Assembly: GCF_024436065.1 (NCBI RefSeq)
Contig: NZ_JANFNS010000003.1
Coordinates: 1 to 64,000 of the forward strand
DNA from: Saccharibacillus sp. JS10
GTDB taxonomy: Bacteria; Bacillota; Bacilli; Paenibacillales; Paenibacillaceae
Direction of reading: 5' to 3'
Length of the DNA stretch: 64,000 nucleotides
In this document: positions 27,068 through 35,243 of the stretch, one piece after another
How the letters are laid out: the number at the start of each line of letters is the position of its first letter
How positions within the stretch are numbered: the stretch's first letter is position 1
Notes under the pieces: generated by a model
What the model was told of the DNA's origin: nothing
Seen by the model: the letters and a program-made list of their open reading frames with translations, nothing else
The model's database searches: none
Program-made: the position numbers and the translations under genes

Positions 27068-27117
27068 AAAAAAGCAGGTACATTTCCCTTCTGGAGGAGA
27101 TGTACCTGCTTTTTTTG
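27068..27117. terminator. Second hairpin/terminator bordering the CRISPR segment
   Basis: AAAGCAGGTACAT pairs with ATGTACCTGCTTTTTTT. A near-copy in the same orientation lies at 35283-35326, so the pair brackets the CRISPR region. Confidence 0.8.
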
Positions 27118-27185
27118 TTTTTGATTCGATAGTGCTGCACGGTGTGAAAACTAAATCTTATTACATCATACCGCCCATGATGTAA

Positions 27186-27552
27186 TTCTCAATTCATGCT
27201 TCCGCGCGGGGAGCGACCACGTCAATACACCGCACACTAACCCCAAAGGCGTGTTTCAATCCACGCTCCCGCACGGGGAGCGACCACGTCAATCCGCGAG
27301 AACGCGAAGCCATGGGTAAGTTTCAATCCACGCTCCCGCACGGGGAGCGACGGGCAACACTCTTTCTGGATTTTCCGCAACTGGTCGTTTCAATCCACGC
27401 TCCCGCACGGGGAGCGACACTGCCTGTGGTTGTCAGCTTGTAGTCAGTACCCTGTTTCAATCCACGCTCCCGCACGGGGAGCGACTGTACCTGCTGGATG
27501 TCGATACGGAAGACGAACAAGTTTCAATCCACGCTCCCGCACGGGGAGCGAC
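27186..27552 (-). CRISPR. CRISPR array 1 (I-C-type repeat), 6 repeats and 5 spacers
   Basis: Repeats are 32 nt and, on the minus strand, read GTCGCTCCCCGTGCGGGAGC then GTGGATTGAAAC, the classical type I-C repeat with its ATTGAAAC 3' handle. Repeat starts are 27186 (degenerate, six mismatches), 27253, 27320, 27387, 27454 and 27521. All five spacers are 35 nt. The repeats other than 27186 are identical. The decayed repeat at the low-coordinate end and the leader at the high-coordinate end give transcription on the minus strand. The two leader-distal spacers (27218-27252 and 27285-27319) both start with CACGTCAAT. No cas gene is in the window. Confidence 0.97.
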
Positions 27553-27726
27553 TGCACCCACTTCCCCCCCCTTGCGCTGCAAGGCTTTGAAGGGTCAAAA
27601 GTGCGAACCTCAAAATTAGCGTAACCAAAATGCGTCAAAAACACAAGAAAAAGCGCCCAAAGCCTTACTGGGCGCGGGGTGCGAACCTACCGGGGTTTTC
27701 ATGGGAGCTTGGGGTTCGCACTTTTC
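27553..27726 (-). promoter_or_regulatory. Leader of CRISPR array 1 (with an embedded terminator)
   Basis: About 174 bp that, on the minus strand, closely matches the leader of array 2 (33668-33841), including the final AAGTGGGTGCA before the repeat and three copies of GGTTCGCAC or its complement. The part away from the array contains a GCGCCC..GGGCGCTTTTT terminator (27645-27675) that ends the phosphoesterase transcript. Confidence 0.85.
27645..27675 (-). terminator. Terminator inside CRISPR leader 1
   Basis: GCGCCCAGTAAGGCTTTGGGCGC followed by TTTTT on the minus strand (quoted parts: GCGCCC and GGGCGC arms). It insulates the array from the phosphoesterase gene. Confidence 0.8.
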
Positions 27727-27735
27727 CTATTGTCT

Positions 27736-28467
27736 CTAAAGCACTTCCGGTATCGAAGTGCGATTGACTTCCGAACCGCCAAGCTGCAACACTTGGCGAC
27801 GAAGATCAAGGTATAGTTGCTCTGGCGAAGTGGAGCATGAATACGAAATGCTATTCGTCAGATCGAGCAACGTCAGACGTACGCGATGCTTGGCTCCGGT
27901 ATCAATGCCCAGCTTGCCGGGCTGTATCCACGGCTGACCGAGCGGTGCGCCGAGCTTGAACGTGGGCGTATGACCAAAGACGATCGTTCTCCCCGCTATG
28001 TTCTCGTCTTCTTGGAAAGCTTGTCCATCCGAATTCCAAAAAGCTTCGCGAATTTCAATCATATCGCGCATCGTCTGTTGTTCCAACAAAACACCCGGAC
28101 GAAATCCGGCATGAACGAATATGAAATCACCTACCGCAAAATAAAGAGGTAAATGATTCAGCCAATCCAGATGATGTTGGATGTTCTGCCGAGCTACGCC
28201 TTCTAGCGCCAATAATTTCAGTTCGTGATTACCGGGCAGTGCAATCGCTCCTTCGGTAGTCAGTTGAATAATCCGATCTAAAATACGCCAAGTCGCAGGA
28301 TCGGTGTCGATATAGTCACCGCCTAAAATCAATAGGTCGTAGCTCGGATCGTACCCGGCTTCTGCAAGCAACAAATCTAGCCCTTGTTCATGCCCATGAA
28401 TATCGGAAATTGCCAAGATTCGTTGAAAAGGCGTCGCAAGCGGCGTCGTTGAAAAAGAAAAGGTCAT
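27736..28467 (-). CDS. Metallophosphoesterase of the ApaH/PPP serine-threonine phosphatase type
   Basis: Soluble 243-residue calcineurin-like phosphoesterase. The di-metal motifs are in order: SDIHGH (about 19-24), GGDYIDTD, GNHE, the FVHAGFRPG histidine and FGHTPTF, followed by the IDTGAKH block typical of PPP/ApaH enzymes. It could be a protein phosphatase or a diadenosine tetraphosphatase-like hydrolase. Symmetrical Ap4A hydrolases are more usual in Proteobacteria, so a PrpE/PPP role is equally likely. Its stop is only about 10 bp from the duplicated terminator-leader unit of CRISPR array 1. Confidence 0.85.
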   Translation of the reverse strand: MTFSFSTTPLATPFQRILAISDIHGHEQGLDLLLAEAGYDPSYDLLILGGDYIDTDPATWRILDRIIQLTTEGAIALPGNHELKLLALEGVARQNIQHHLDWLNHLPLYFAVGDFIFVHAGFRPGVLLEQQTMRDMIEIREAFWNSDGQAFQEDENIAGRTIVFGHTPTFKLGAPLGQPWIQPGKLGIDTGAKHRVRLTLLDLTNSISYSCSTSPEQLYLDLRRQVLQLGGSEVNRTSIPEVL

Positions 28468-28490
28468 TTTACTACTGCCTTTCTAATGGT

Positions 28491-28572
28491 GGTGGCGAGC
28501 GGTATTCCATCGGCGCTTGGGGTTGTTTTCCTACGGAAAGCCAAAAGTCGCTTCGATGGAATACCGCTCGCT
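28491..28572. repeat. Isolated 18-bp inverted repeat (REP-like hairpin)
   Basis: GCGAGCGGTATTCCATCG and its exact inverse CGATGGAATACCGCTCGC flank a 45-bp loop, between the ABC operon stop and the phosphoesterase start. There is no T-run, so it is not a standard terminator, although it may protect the 3' end of the ABC transcript. Confidence 0.75.
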
Positions 28573-28602
28573 GGGTAGGTGGGTGAATGAAGATTACCAC
28601 AC

Positions 28603-29775
28603 TCAAACTCTATAAAACAAAGCGGCATGGCGAGGAAGGATTAGAGTGACTTCTTCGCCGGGAATGACGGGTGCGGAATGAAGAAGATACGCGCGGTCGC
28701 CGCTAGTCGTCTCGGCAAGAGAGCGCCAGCGAGTGCCTTCGAACGTACCGTGTACGATGCGGAAATGAAGCGTTCCGCCTTCAACGGACTCGGACTGTGT
28801 TTTGAGTTCTTCCGGGCGAAAACGCAGTTCGCCCCGCTCGCCGGCTTGCGGTGCTTCGCCCGCGCCGCAATAGATCCCCGGCACCAGCCCTGCGGGTGTG
28901 CGGAGTGCCAGTTCGCCGCCCGGCGTATACGCAAATTCGCCTTCTAGGCGATTGATTGCGCCGAGTAGCGAAGCGGCTTCGCGGCTTGCCGGGCGGCTAA
29001 AGCACTGCTCTGGCGTGGCGAATTGATCCACTTCGCCTTCGCGCATAATCAGCAAGCGATCTGCCATCGCGAATGCTTCTTCGGGATCATGCGTGACGTG
29101 GAATACACTGATTCCAAGTCTGCGGAACAGCACCGCCATCTCGGTGCGCATCTCGATGCGTAGACGCATATCGAGATTGGATAGCGGCTCATCGAGCAGC
29201 ATGAGCCGCGGCTCGGTTACGATGGCGCGCGCGATTGCCACGCGCTGTTGTTGCCCGCCGGATAATTGCGGCGGCAGTCGGTCTTCCAGACCGTTCAGAC
29301 GTAGTAAGTCCACTGCCTCGCCTACCTTATCTCTGATCGCTCCACGGTTCATCTTTTTCTGTTTGAGCCCATAAGCAATATTGTCGAACACACTCATATG
29401 AGGCCACAGCGCATAGTCTTGGAACACCATATTCACGCCGCGCTTTTCAGGTGGAACCATGCTCGAAGCCGAAGCGATCCGCTGACCGGACAATACAATC
29501 TCGCCGCCGTCCGGTTTCGCCAATCCCGCGACCAGTTGCAACAACGTCGATTTCCCGCAACCGGAAGGGCCTAGCACGCTGATGATTTCGCCTTCTCGCA
29601 GATCGAGCGATACGCCTTTGAGAGCTTGGAATTTGCCGTAATGCTTTTGCACATTTTTAATATCCAATAGAAGCGGAGCTGCGGGAGTCGCACTCGGCTG
29701 TTCTTTTTTGACACTCTGAGAATCTATTGGTGAAGACTTCGTATTCTTATCCAAAGTAGCGTTTACCGCACTCAT
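28603..29775 (-). CDS. Iron(III)/phosphonate-type ABC importer, ATP-binding protein
   Basis: Cytosolic importer ATPase of 390 residues in the PotA/FbpC/CysA group. Walker A is LGPSGCGKST, the signature LSGGQQQRVAIARAI, Walker B LMLLDEPLSNLD and the switch His is in VFHVTHDPEEAFA. A C-terminal TOBE-like regulatory domain occupies about residues 270-390. The first 32 residues are a polar extension. The start ATG overlaps the permease stop (ATGA). Partner of the fused permease and lipoprotein upstream. Confidence 0.9.
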   Translation of the reverse strand: MSAVNATLDKNTKSSPIDSQSVKKEQPSATPAAPLLLDIKNVQKHYGKFQALKGVSLDLREGEIISVLGPSGCGKSTLLQLVAGLAKPDGGEIVLSGQRIASASSMVPPEKRGVNMVFQDYALWPHMSVFDNIAYGLKQKKMNRGAIRDKVGEAVDLLRLNGLEDRLPPQLSGGQQQRVAIARAIVTEPRLMLLDEPLSNLDMRLRIEMRTEMAVLFRRLGISVFHVTHDPEEAFAMADRLLIMREGEVDQFATPEQCFSRPASREAASLLGAINRLEGEFAYTPGGELALRTPAGLVPGIYCGAGEAPQAGERGELRFRPEELKTQSESVEGGTLHFRIVHGTFEGTRWRSLAETTSGDRAYLLHSAPVIPGEEVTLILPRHAALFYRV

Positions 29776-31457
29776 GCACGCACCTCTTTTCTGCGAAGTA
29801 ATCGTTCGATAACCATCATGATACAGACGACAATCCCGCCGCCCGCTACAGTCGCTGCCGAAGCATAGCCAAAGCGCAAGTCTTCAAACGCATCGTCGAT
29901 CGCAATCGGCAACGTCTCGAAATTCGGCGGAAACAAGATCGAGTTGACCGCAAGATCGAATACGCAAGCGCCAAACGCGGCAAGCCCCGCAGAAATCAAC
30001 GCACCGCGCACTAGCGGAGCCAAAATATACCGAATCCGACTAATTAGCGAACCGCCTTGAATCTGCGCGGCGTTGAGCAGACTTTCCGGTACTTTTGCCA
30101 TCGCACCCGTCATAACGCGCGTAATGACTGGAATCGCTCCCGCAATTGCCGCCAGGACGAGGATGCCCGGTTTGCCGTACAAACTAATCCCCAGACGCTC
30201 CATCCACGGCTGATTCCATACGAAAATATATCCGATGCCGAGCACAACGCCCGGTACGGCGAATGAGATTAATGATGCGGTCTCGATCCCTCTTTTGAAG
30301 CGGAATCTCGAATAAGACAATACAAAACTTGCTCCAAGCCCTACGACCAGACCGATCACGGCAGCCGAGCCTGCGATCATGAGCGAACGCCCAAGGCCCG
30401 GAAGTAACGAACTGCCTTCGGACAACAATTTGGTATAGTTTTCAAAAGTCAGATTGGACATCATCAAGCCATTCGTTTGAATTTTGAGCAAAGACGTCAC
30501 GACACTCGAACCAATCGGAATCCCGATCACGATCAGCAGCAGCAAAACATTGCCGCCAGCCAGCGCCCAAGTCGTATAACGTCCTGCCGGCTTCGGCACC
30601 GCCGGTACAGCGCGTCCACCCAAAATATCGTAGCGCGAGCGGCGAAGAATCCAGAATTGCAAAATCATCGCGACCGCGATCAATGCCACCAAGTACAGCG
30701 ACAACACCCCCGCCATATCAAAACGGATCGGCGACGTGTAGATCGCGGAATAAATCGAATACGGCAGTGTCGGGAAACGATATACCGCCGCGACCGCGGA
30801 AGGCAGACCGAAATCGCCAATCGTATCCATAAATACAAGCGCCATCCCCGACAAGATTGCCGGAAGTAACAGAGGAGCTTGTACGCTGCGCCATACTTTA
30901 AAAGGGCTTGCTCCGCACAATCTCGCTGCATCCGACAACATATCGACTTTCCATTCCATCGCGGCTTTGACACTCAGATACGCAAGCGGGAATTTACTGA
31001 ACGTCATAATCAGGATCAGCCCTGCCGGTTGAAAGACCGCTGCCGATACCCAGTGCCAACCGAATACCGAAGCCGCCAACCCATTTCCGGTCGAGAACAT
31101 GATCCAACCTTGAGCCAAAATAAACGACGGCATGATAAAAAGAATCCAGACCGAGGCATCCAGCGCGCGAGCTCCGGGAAACTTCCACTGCATCCGCACC
31201 ATCGCGAGTACCGCACCGAGCATTGTGCCAAGTACCGCTGTCCCTAGCCCAAGTACCAACGAGTTTTCGAGTGACTTTCTCCATAGCGGACGTTCGAACA
31301 AATCAAGTAGCAGTCCCAGATCGCCAATATTTAACGAGCCAAAAAAGATCCCGGGCAACAGTACTTGAATGACGACGGCAGCCAGTGGAAAAAGAACAAG
31401 CACGGCTAGAACGATCGTGACGATCCAGCCAAGCTTATTAGCGTTCAGACGAAACAT
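29772..31457 (-). CDS. ABC importer permease, fused double-permease (FbpB-like)
   Basis: Integral membrane protein of 561 residues with about 12 helices, containing two BPD_transp_1 halves in one chain as in FbpB/AfuB and related phosphonate and thiamine permeases. Each half carries an EAA-like loop that docks on the ATPase: EWKVDMLSDAARLCGASPFKVWRSV in the first and PESLLNAAQIQGGSLISRIRYIL in the second. It lies between the binding protein (10 bp away) and the ATPase (4-bp overlap). Confidence 0.9.
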   Translation of the reverse strand: MFRLNANKLGWIVTIVLAVLVLFPLAAVVIQVLLPGIFFGSLNIGDLGLLLDLFERPLWRKSLENSLVLGLGTAVLGTMLGAVLAMVRMQWKFPGARALDASVWILFIMPSFILAQGWIMFSTGNGLAASVFGWHWVSAAVFQPAGLILIMTFSKFPLAYLSVKAAMEWKVDMLSDAARLCGASPFKVWRSVQAPLLLPAILSGMALVFMDTIGDFGLPSAVAAVYRFPTLPYSIYSAIYTSPIRFDMAGVLSLYLVALIAVAMILQFWILRRSRYDILGGRAVPAVPKPAGRYTTWALAGGNVLLLLIVIGIPIGSSVVTSLLKIQTNGLMMSNLTFENYTKLLSEGSSLLPGLGRSLMIAGSAAVIGLVVGLGASFVLSYSRFRFKRGIETASLISFAVPGVVLGIGYIFVWNQPWMERLGISLYGKPGILVLAAIAGAIPVITRVMTGAMAKVPESLLNAAQIQGGSLISRIRYILAPLVRGALISAGLAAFGACVFDLAVNSILFPPNFETLPIAIDDAFEDLRFGYASAATVAGGGIVVCIMMVIERLLRRKEVRA

Positions 31458-31467
31458 CGATTATGCC

Positions 31468-32580
31468 TTATTGAATCGCCTGATCGGCGAACCATTGTTT
31501 GATTTCGGCTTCATGCTCGCTTGCCCAAGCTGCGTCTGCAATATTGATTTTGGCATCTTGTTTACGGTCTTCTTTGGTCTTCACGCCTTCCGCGGAAGGT
31601 TCGAAGTAACTCTCGTCGCCGGTTTCGATCAGTTCTTGTTGCACTTGCGGGTCAAGCAAGAAGTTGATGAATTCTTTGGCAACCGCTGCGTGCTTCGTCT
31701 CTTTTTGAATCGCTGCGACACGTACCGATCCCGGTGCGCCTTCTTCCGGCCATACGATTTCGATTGGCTCACCGTTGTTCACGAGTGAATACGCGTTCGT
31801 TTCTTGCAACATCGCGACATCGACTTCACCTGCGGTCAACGCTTGAGCAACTTGAGGGTTTTTCGGATACACGCGCATTCCGTTTTTCATCAAAGTGCTG
31901 AAGAATTCTTCTCCGCCGTCCATCCCTTTATCTTCAAAGAACCAGGATACAAACGGATATGCCGGAGCGGCAATCGCGGGGTCAGCTGTACCGATCCGGT
32001 CTTTGTATGTATCTTTTTTCAAATCTTCCCATGAAGTTGGTGCTTCTGCCGCGGAAATTTCGTTTTTGTTATAGACCAGTACGCCTGCCGCATGAGCGCC
32101 TGTCGGATAATACGATTTGTCGTCTGGGACTTGGTCTTCAAAAGTTTCTTTGAGATTGCTTGCGTTCTCCGGTTCCCATCCTTGCAGCAATTGACCTTTT
32201 TGATCCAATCCGTATACCGAAGGCATCGAGTCGATCCACAGGACATCCCATTGCGGGTTGCCTTTTTCCGCTTCGACTCTCGACATGATTTCTGCGCCGT
32301 TACCGACCACAACGTTCACTTTGTAGCCTGTCTTTTTTTCGAACATATCCCCGATTACTGCATCGAAGTCATTCAGATACACAGTGATTTCTTCGCCTGC
32401 TGCCGGTTTTGCATCGGTTTGAGCGGCTACAGGTGTAGCCGTGTTCGTCGTTGCTGCTTTTGCCGGAGTGTCTGCCGTAGCTTGCGCCGTCGATTGTGTA
32501 GCTCCGTTGCCGCATGCCGTTGTAAAAGTGAGAAGAAGGAGTCCAAGCGTTGCCGCTGATTTCGTTTTCCAAAGTTTCAT
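31468..32580 (-). CDS. ABC importer substrate-binding lipoprotein
   Basis: Lipid-anchored 370-residue solute-binding protein. The lipobox LTFTTACG ends at Cys23 and is followed by an Ala/Thr-rich linker to about residue 65. The rest is a type 2 periplasmic-binding fold of the FbpA/AfuA/PhnS kind (EEITVYLNDFDAVIGDMFEKKTGYKVNVV, later PTSWEDLKKDTYKDRIGTADP). The adjacent tyrosine pair that binds Fe3+ in FbpA is not obvious at the expected place, and no Fur box is seen upstream. 2-aminoethylphosphonate, thiamine or another anion are therefore alternatives to iron. First gene of a three-gene operon divergent from the LysR gene. Confidence 0.87.
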   Translation of the reverse strand: MKLWKTKSAATLGLLLLTFTTACGNGATQSTAQATADTPAKAATTNTATPVAAQTDAKPAAGEEITVYLNDFDAVIGDMFEKKTGYKVNVVVGNGAEIMSRVEAEKGNPQWDVLWIDSMPSVYGLDQKGQLLQGWEPENASNLKETFEDQVPDDKSYYPTGAHAAGVLVYNKNEISAAEAPTSWEDLKKDTYKDRIGTADPAIAAPAYPFVSWFFEDKGMDGGEEFFSTLMKNGMRVYPKNPQVAQALTAGEVDVAMLQETNAYSLVNNGEPIEIVWPEEGAPGSVRVAAIQKETKHAAVAKEFINFLLDPQVQQELIETGDESYFEPSAEGVKTKEDRKQDAKINIADAAWASEHEAEIKQWFADQAIQ

Positions 32581-32758
32581 GAAGTAAGCCCCCGATTTGT
32601 TTGAAGTGGATTTCTTACTTCCAACTTTATCAGCGCTTTGTTAAAGCGTCGTAAAGCGTAATATGGACTTTTATTAAATTTATCTATACATATTGTTTTT
32701 AACCCATATAAAATCTATACTTCGTCGATAGAAGGCGTATGAGGGAGGAAAAAGGCGT

Positions 32759-33694
32759 ATGAACGTGCATCAGCTAAAAGTATTTTTGGAGATTTGCAAA
32801 GTCGGCACGTTAAGTTCGGCAGCGGATAGGCTCGAACTCAAGCAACCGACCGTTAGTTTTCATTTACGGAACTTGGAAGAAGAACTGGATGTCGAATTGT
32901 TTCGCAAACAAGGACGCACTCTGCAACCGACCGTAGCGGCGGAAGAATTGCTTCCTTATGCGCGGCGAATCGTGGCTTTAATGGACGATGCAAGGCGGCA
33001 GATGCGTTCTCGTTCAGGGCATGAGCGTGTTCGGCTACGTCTGGGTGCGAGCTATACGCCTGCGACTTATTTTATGCCGCCTTACCTCGCCGAATTTCGC
33101 CAAAGTAACCCGGATATCGAACTGCAACTCACGGTCAAACAAGCCGGCGGTACGCTCGCAATGTTACGTGGATATGAAATCGACGCCGCGATCGTTTCGT
33201 TACCGGATCATGAGGAAAAAGGGCTGATCGTCGTTCCTTTGGTCGAAGACGAGTTGCAGTTGGTCATGAACCCGGCGCATCCACTGAGCCAAATGAGCGA
33301 ATGGTCGGTCGATCTGTTGAAAGATCAGATTTTCTTGCTGCACGAACCCGGATCGACGTCTCGGCGTCTGACCGAACAATGGGCGCAAGATATTGGGTTG
33401 AGCTTTTCTTCCACGATGGAACTCGGCGCGATTGAGACGATCAAAGAAACGCTGCGTTGCAACGATAGCTTAGCCGTACTGCCGCTACGTAGTATTTTGC
33501 GCGAAACGCAAAGCGGCGAATTGGTAAGCCGTCCTCTCCCCGGCTACATCAACCGCCGCCGGATTTGCCTCGCCTACCGCGACGAACCTCTCTATTCCGC
33601 TCCGGTACGAGAATTTATTCGGTACGTCGAAGAAGTCGCGGATACGCTTAAGCCCAAAACTCTTGTAAAAAGTGCGAACCCCAAGCTCCCATGA
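32759..33694 (+). CDS. LysR-family transcriptional regulator
   Basis: DNA-binding regulator of 311 residues. The N-terminal winged helix reads MNVHQLKVFLEICKVGTLSSAADRLELKQPTVSFHLRNLEEEL, and the effector domain from about residue 90 binds a co-inducer. It is divergent from the ABC importer with a 178-bp gap, the usual layout for a LysR activator of its neighbour. Ribosome binding site GGGAGG. The last eight codons (KSANPKLP) lie within the duplicated terminator-leader unit of CRISPR array 2, so the native C terminus has probably been replaced. The family core is intact. Confidence 0.9.
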   Translation: MNVHQLKVFLEICKVGTLSSAADRLELKQPTVSFHLRNLEEELDVELFRKQGRTLQPTVAAEELLPYARRIVALMDDARRQMRSRSGHERVRLRLGASYTPATYFMPPYLAEFRQSNPDIELQLTVKQAGGTLAMLRGYEIDAAIVSLPDHEEKGLIVVPLVEDELQLVMNPAHPLSQMSEWSVDLLKDQIFLLHEPGSTSRRLTEQWAQDIGLSFSSTMELGAIETIKETLRCNDSLAVLPLRSILRETQSGELVSRPLPGYINRRRICLAYRDEPLYSAPVREFIRYVEEVADTLKPKTLVKSANPKLP

Positions 33695-33841
33695 AAACCC
33701 CGGGAGGTTCGCACCCCGCGCCCCGTAAGGATTTGGGCGCTTTTTCTTGTGTTTTCGCCGCGTTTTGGTTACGCTGATTTTGAGGTTCGCACTTTTGACC
33801 TCTGAATCCCTTGCGGGGCAAGGGGTAGAAGTGGGTGCAGT
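33668..33841 (+). promoter_or_regulatory. Leader of CRISPR array 2 (near-copy of leader 1, inverted)
   Basis: Starts with AAAGTGCGAACCCCAAGCTC and ends in AAGTGGGTGCAGT just before the first repeat. It matches leader 1 on the opposite strand over its whole length, with scattered differences. It carries the same embedded terminator (33718-33745) and three GGTTCGCAC-type motifs. Confidence 0.85.
33718..33745 (+). terminator. Terminator inside CRISPR leader 2 (ends LysR transcript)
   Basis: GCGCCC and GGGCGC arms followed by TTTTT, 24 bp after the LysR stop. Confidence 0.8.
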
Positions 33842-34409
33842 GTCGCTCCCCGTGCGGGAGCGTGGATTGAAACGGAAATCGTCGATAATCAGTACGCGGT
33901 CATTCGGGTGTCGCTCCCCGTGCGGGAGCGTGGATTGAAACTATTGCGCGCCCGTAAAAATCGATAACTTCTCCATGTCGCTCCCCGTGCGGGAGCGTGG
34001 ATTGAAACTTCCTCAGGATCGAAGCAATAATTAGTCCGAATGGGTCGCTCCCCGTGCGGGAGCGTGGATTGAAACTTGTAGCCAGATGTTAACTTCTTCT
34101 TTATGTTCCGGGTCGCTCCCCGCGTGGGAGCGTGGATTGAAACAAAGTAATTGCGCTCCTTATTGATCCTTCCGTTAGTCGCTCCCCGCGTGGGAGCGTG
34201 GATTGAAACTGAGCGATCCAAAGCCCTTGACCTGACCGCCATTCGTCGCTCCCCGCGTCGGAGCGTGGATTGAAACCAAGTGGGTTTCGAACACGTGTGC
34301 GAAGTGTGTCAGTCGCTCCCTGCGTGAGAGCATGGATTGAAACATCGTTCAGGGGCTTTTTTGCTTGCAGAAAGGGGGTCGCTCCCCGTATGGGAGCATG
34401 GATTGAAAC
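33842..34409 (+). CRISPR. CRISPR array 2 (I-C-type repeat), 9 repeats and 8 spacers
   Basis: 32-nt repeats start at 33842, 33910, 33977, 34044, 34112, 34178, 34245, 34312 and 34378, with spacers of 34-36 nt. The first four match the array 1 repeats exactly. Repeats five and six change the middle from GTGC to GCGT, repeat seven has a further change (GCGTCGG), and repeats eight and nine carry several changes including GCATGG for GCGTGG. The increasing decay away from 33842 sets the leader side and plus-strand transcription. A further remnant lies beyond a toxin-antitoxin pair at 35244. Confidence 0.97.
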
Positions 34410-34535
34410 AGTGGCGTCAATACCTACGTTATACGTAATACCGGAAAAACATATTTAAAAACTACACTAGACAAAGAGTTAATTGATTTAACATTTTGCG
34501 TTATACTGTGAATTAAGAATAGGAGGCGATTCCTA

Positions 34536-34709
34536 ATGAGCTTAGAACAAAAATTGATTAACGACTTTTTATCTTTACCCCAAGAAAAACAAATGGAAGT
34601 CATTGATTTTGTAGAGTTTCTAAAAACAAAAAATGTATCTCAAACAGAATCTATGATGGACGACATCATTAACGAGAATTTAGCAGCGCTTAAAGAACTC
34701 GCTAAATGA
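34536..34709 (+). CDS. DUF2281-like antitoxin (57 aa)
   Basis: Small acidic helical protein of 57 residues, beginning MSLEQKLINDFLSLPQEKQ and containing VIDFVEFLKTK, the pattern of DUF2281 proteins found next to toxin genes. AGGAGG lies nine bases before the ATG. The stop overlaps the toxin start by four bases (ATGA), so the two are translationally coupled. By position it should be the antitoxin for the Doc-like toxin. AT-rich codon use differs from the surrounding chromosome and suggests recent transfer. Confidence 0.8.
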   Translation: MSLEQKLINDFLSLPQEKQMEVIDFVEFLKTKNVSQTESMMDDIINENLAALKELAK

Positions 34710-35083
34710 AATCGATTACGATTGACCCATTGTTGATCTATCATCAAAAGATCATGAAGGTAACGGGTGGAGCGGATGGAGTCAGAGATCAAGGATTGCT
34801 AGAAAGCGCATTGGGTAAAGCTGAACAGACCTTTGATGGTGAAGAGTTGTACCCAGGGCTAACAAGGAAAGTTTCTGTCGTGACATTCTCTTTAATCAAA
34901 AATCATCGATTAGTGGATGGAAATAAACGTATTGGAGTAGCGGTTATGCTACTTTTACTTCGATTAAATGGATATTTTATTCGATATAGTCAAGATGAAC
35001 TCGTTCAATTAGCATTGGGAATAGCAGAAGGAAAATTAAATGAACAAGATATTGGGGAATGGATAATAAGGCATCGAGAATGA
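34706..35083 (+). CDS. doc: Doc/Fic-family toxin
   Basis: Cytosolic 125-residue Fic-fold protein of the Doc type. The catalytic loop H-R-L-V-D-G-N-K-R (residues 67-75) matches the Fic signature with the Doc-like lysine, and the length is typical of P1 Doc (126). Doc phosphorylates and inactivates EF-Tu to stop translation, so the same is expected here, not AMPylation. Second gene of the antitoxin-toxin pair, located between the last array 2 repeat and an isolated degenerate CRISPR repeat. Confidence 0.9.
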   Translation: MKSITIDPLLIYHQKIMKVTGGADGVRDQGLLESALGKAEQTFDGEELYPGLTRKVSVVTFSLIKNHRLVDGNKRIGVAVMLLLLRLNGYFIRYSQDELVQLALGIAEGKLNEQDIGEWIIRHRE

Positions 35084-35243
35084 AGCTCGGTGTCTTATTC
35101 TATATCTTCTTGAATATTAAAAAAGGACCGGTGCTACGTATAACATCATATTCACGCTGCTGGCATACGCCCTTGGTCCAGCATTCGCCGGACACCCGAC
35201 ATACGTCGGGTCGTGAATACAGGAACGATCCATTGTCGATTGA

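Noticed and set aside
28603-32580. Assignment of the ABC importer as an iron(III) transporter (fbpABC/afuABC)
   Set aside because: The domain architecture fits, but no Fur box is seen and the iron-binding tyrosine pair is not evident, so the substrate is left open.
27186-34409. Search for cas genes or a new CRISPR-associated effector between the arrays
   Set aside because: All open frames there belong to a phosphoesterase, an ABC importer and a LysR regulator. None resembles a Cas protein or nuclease.
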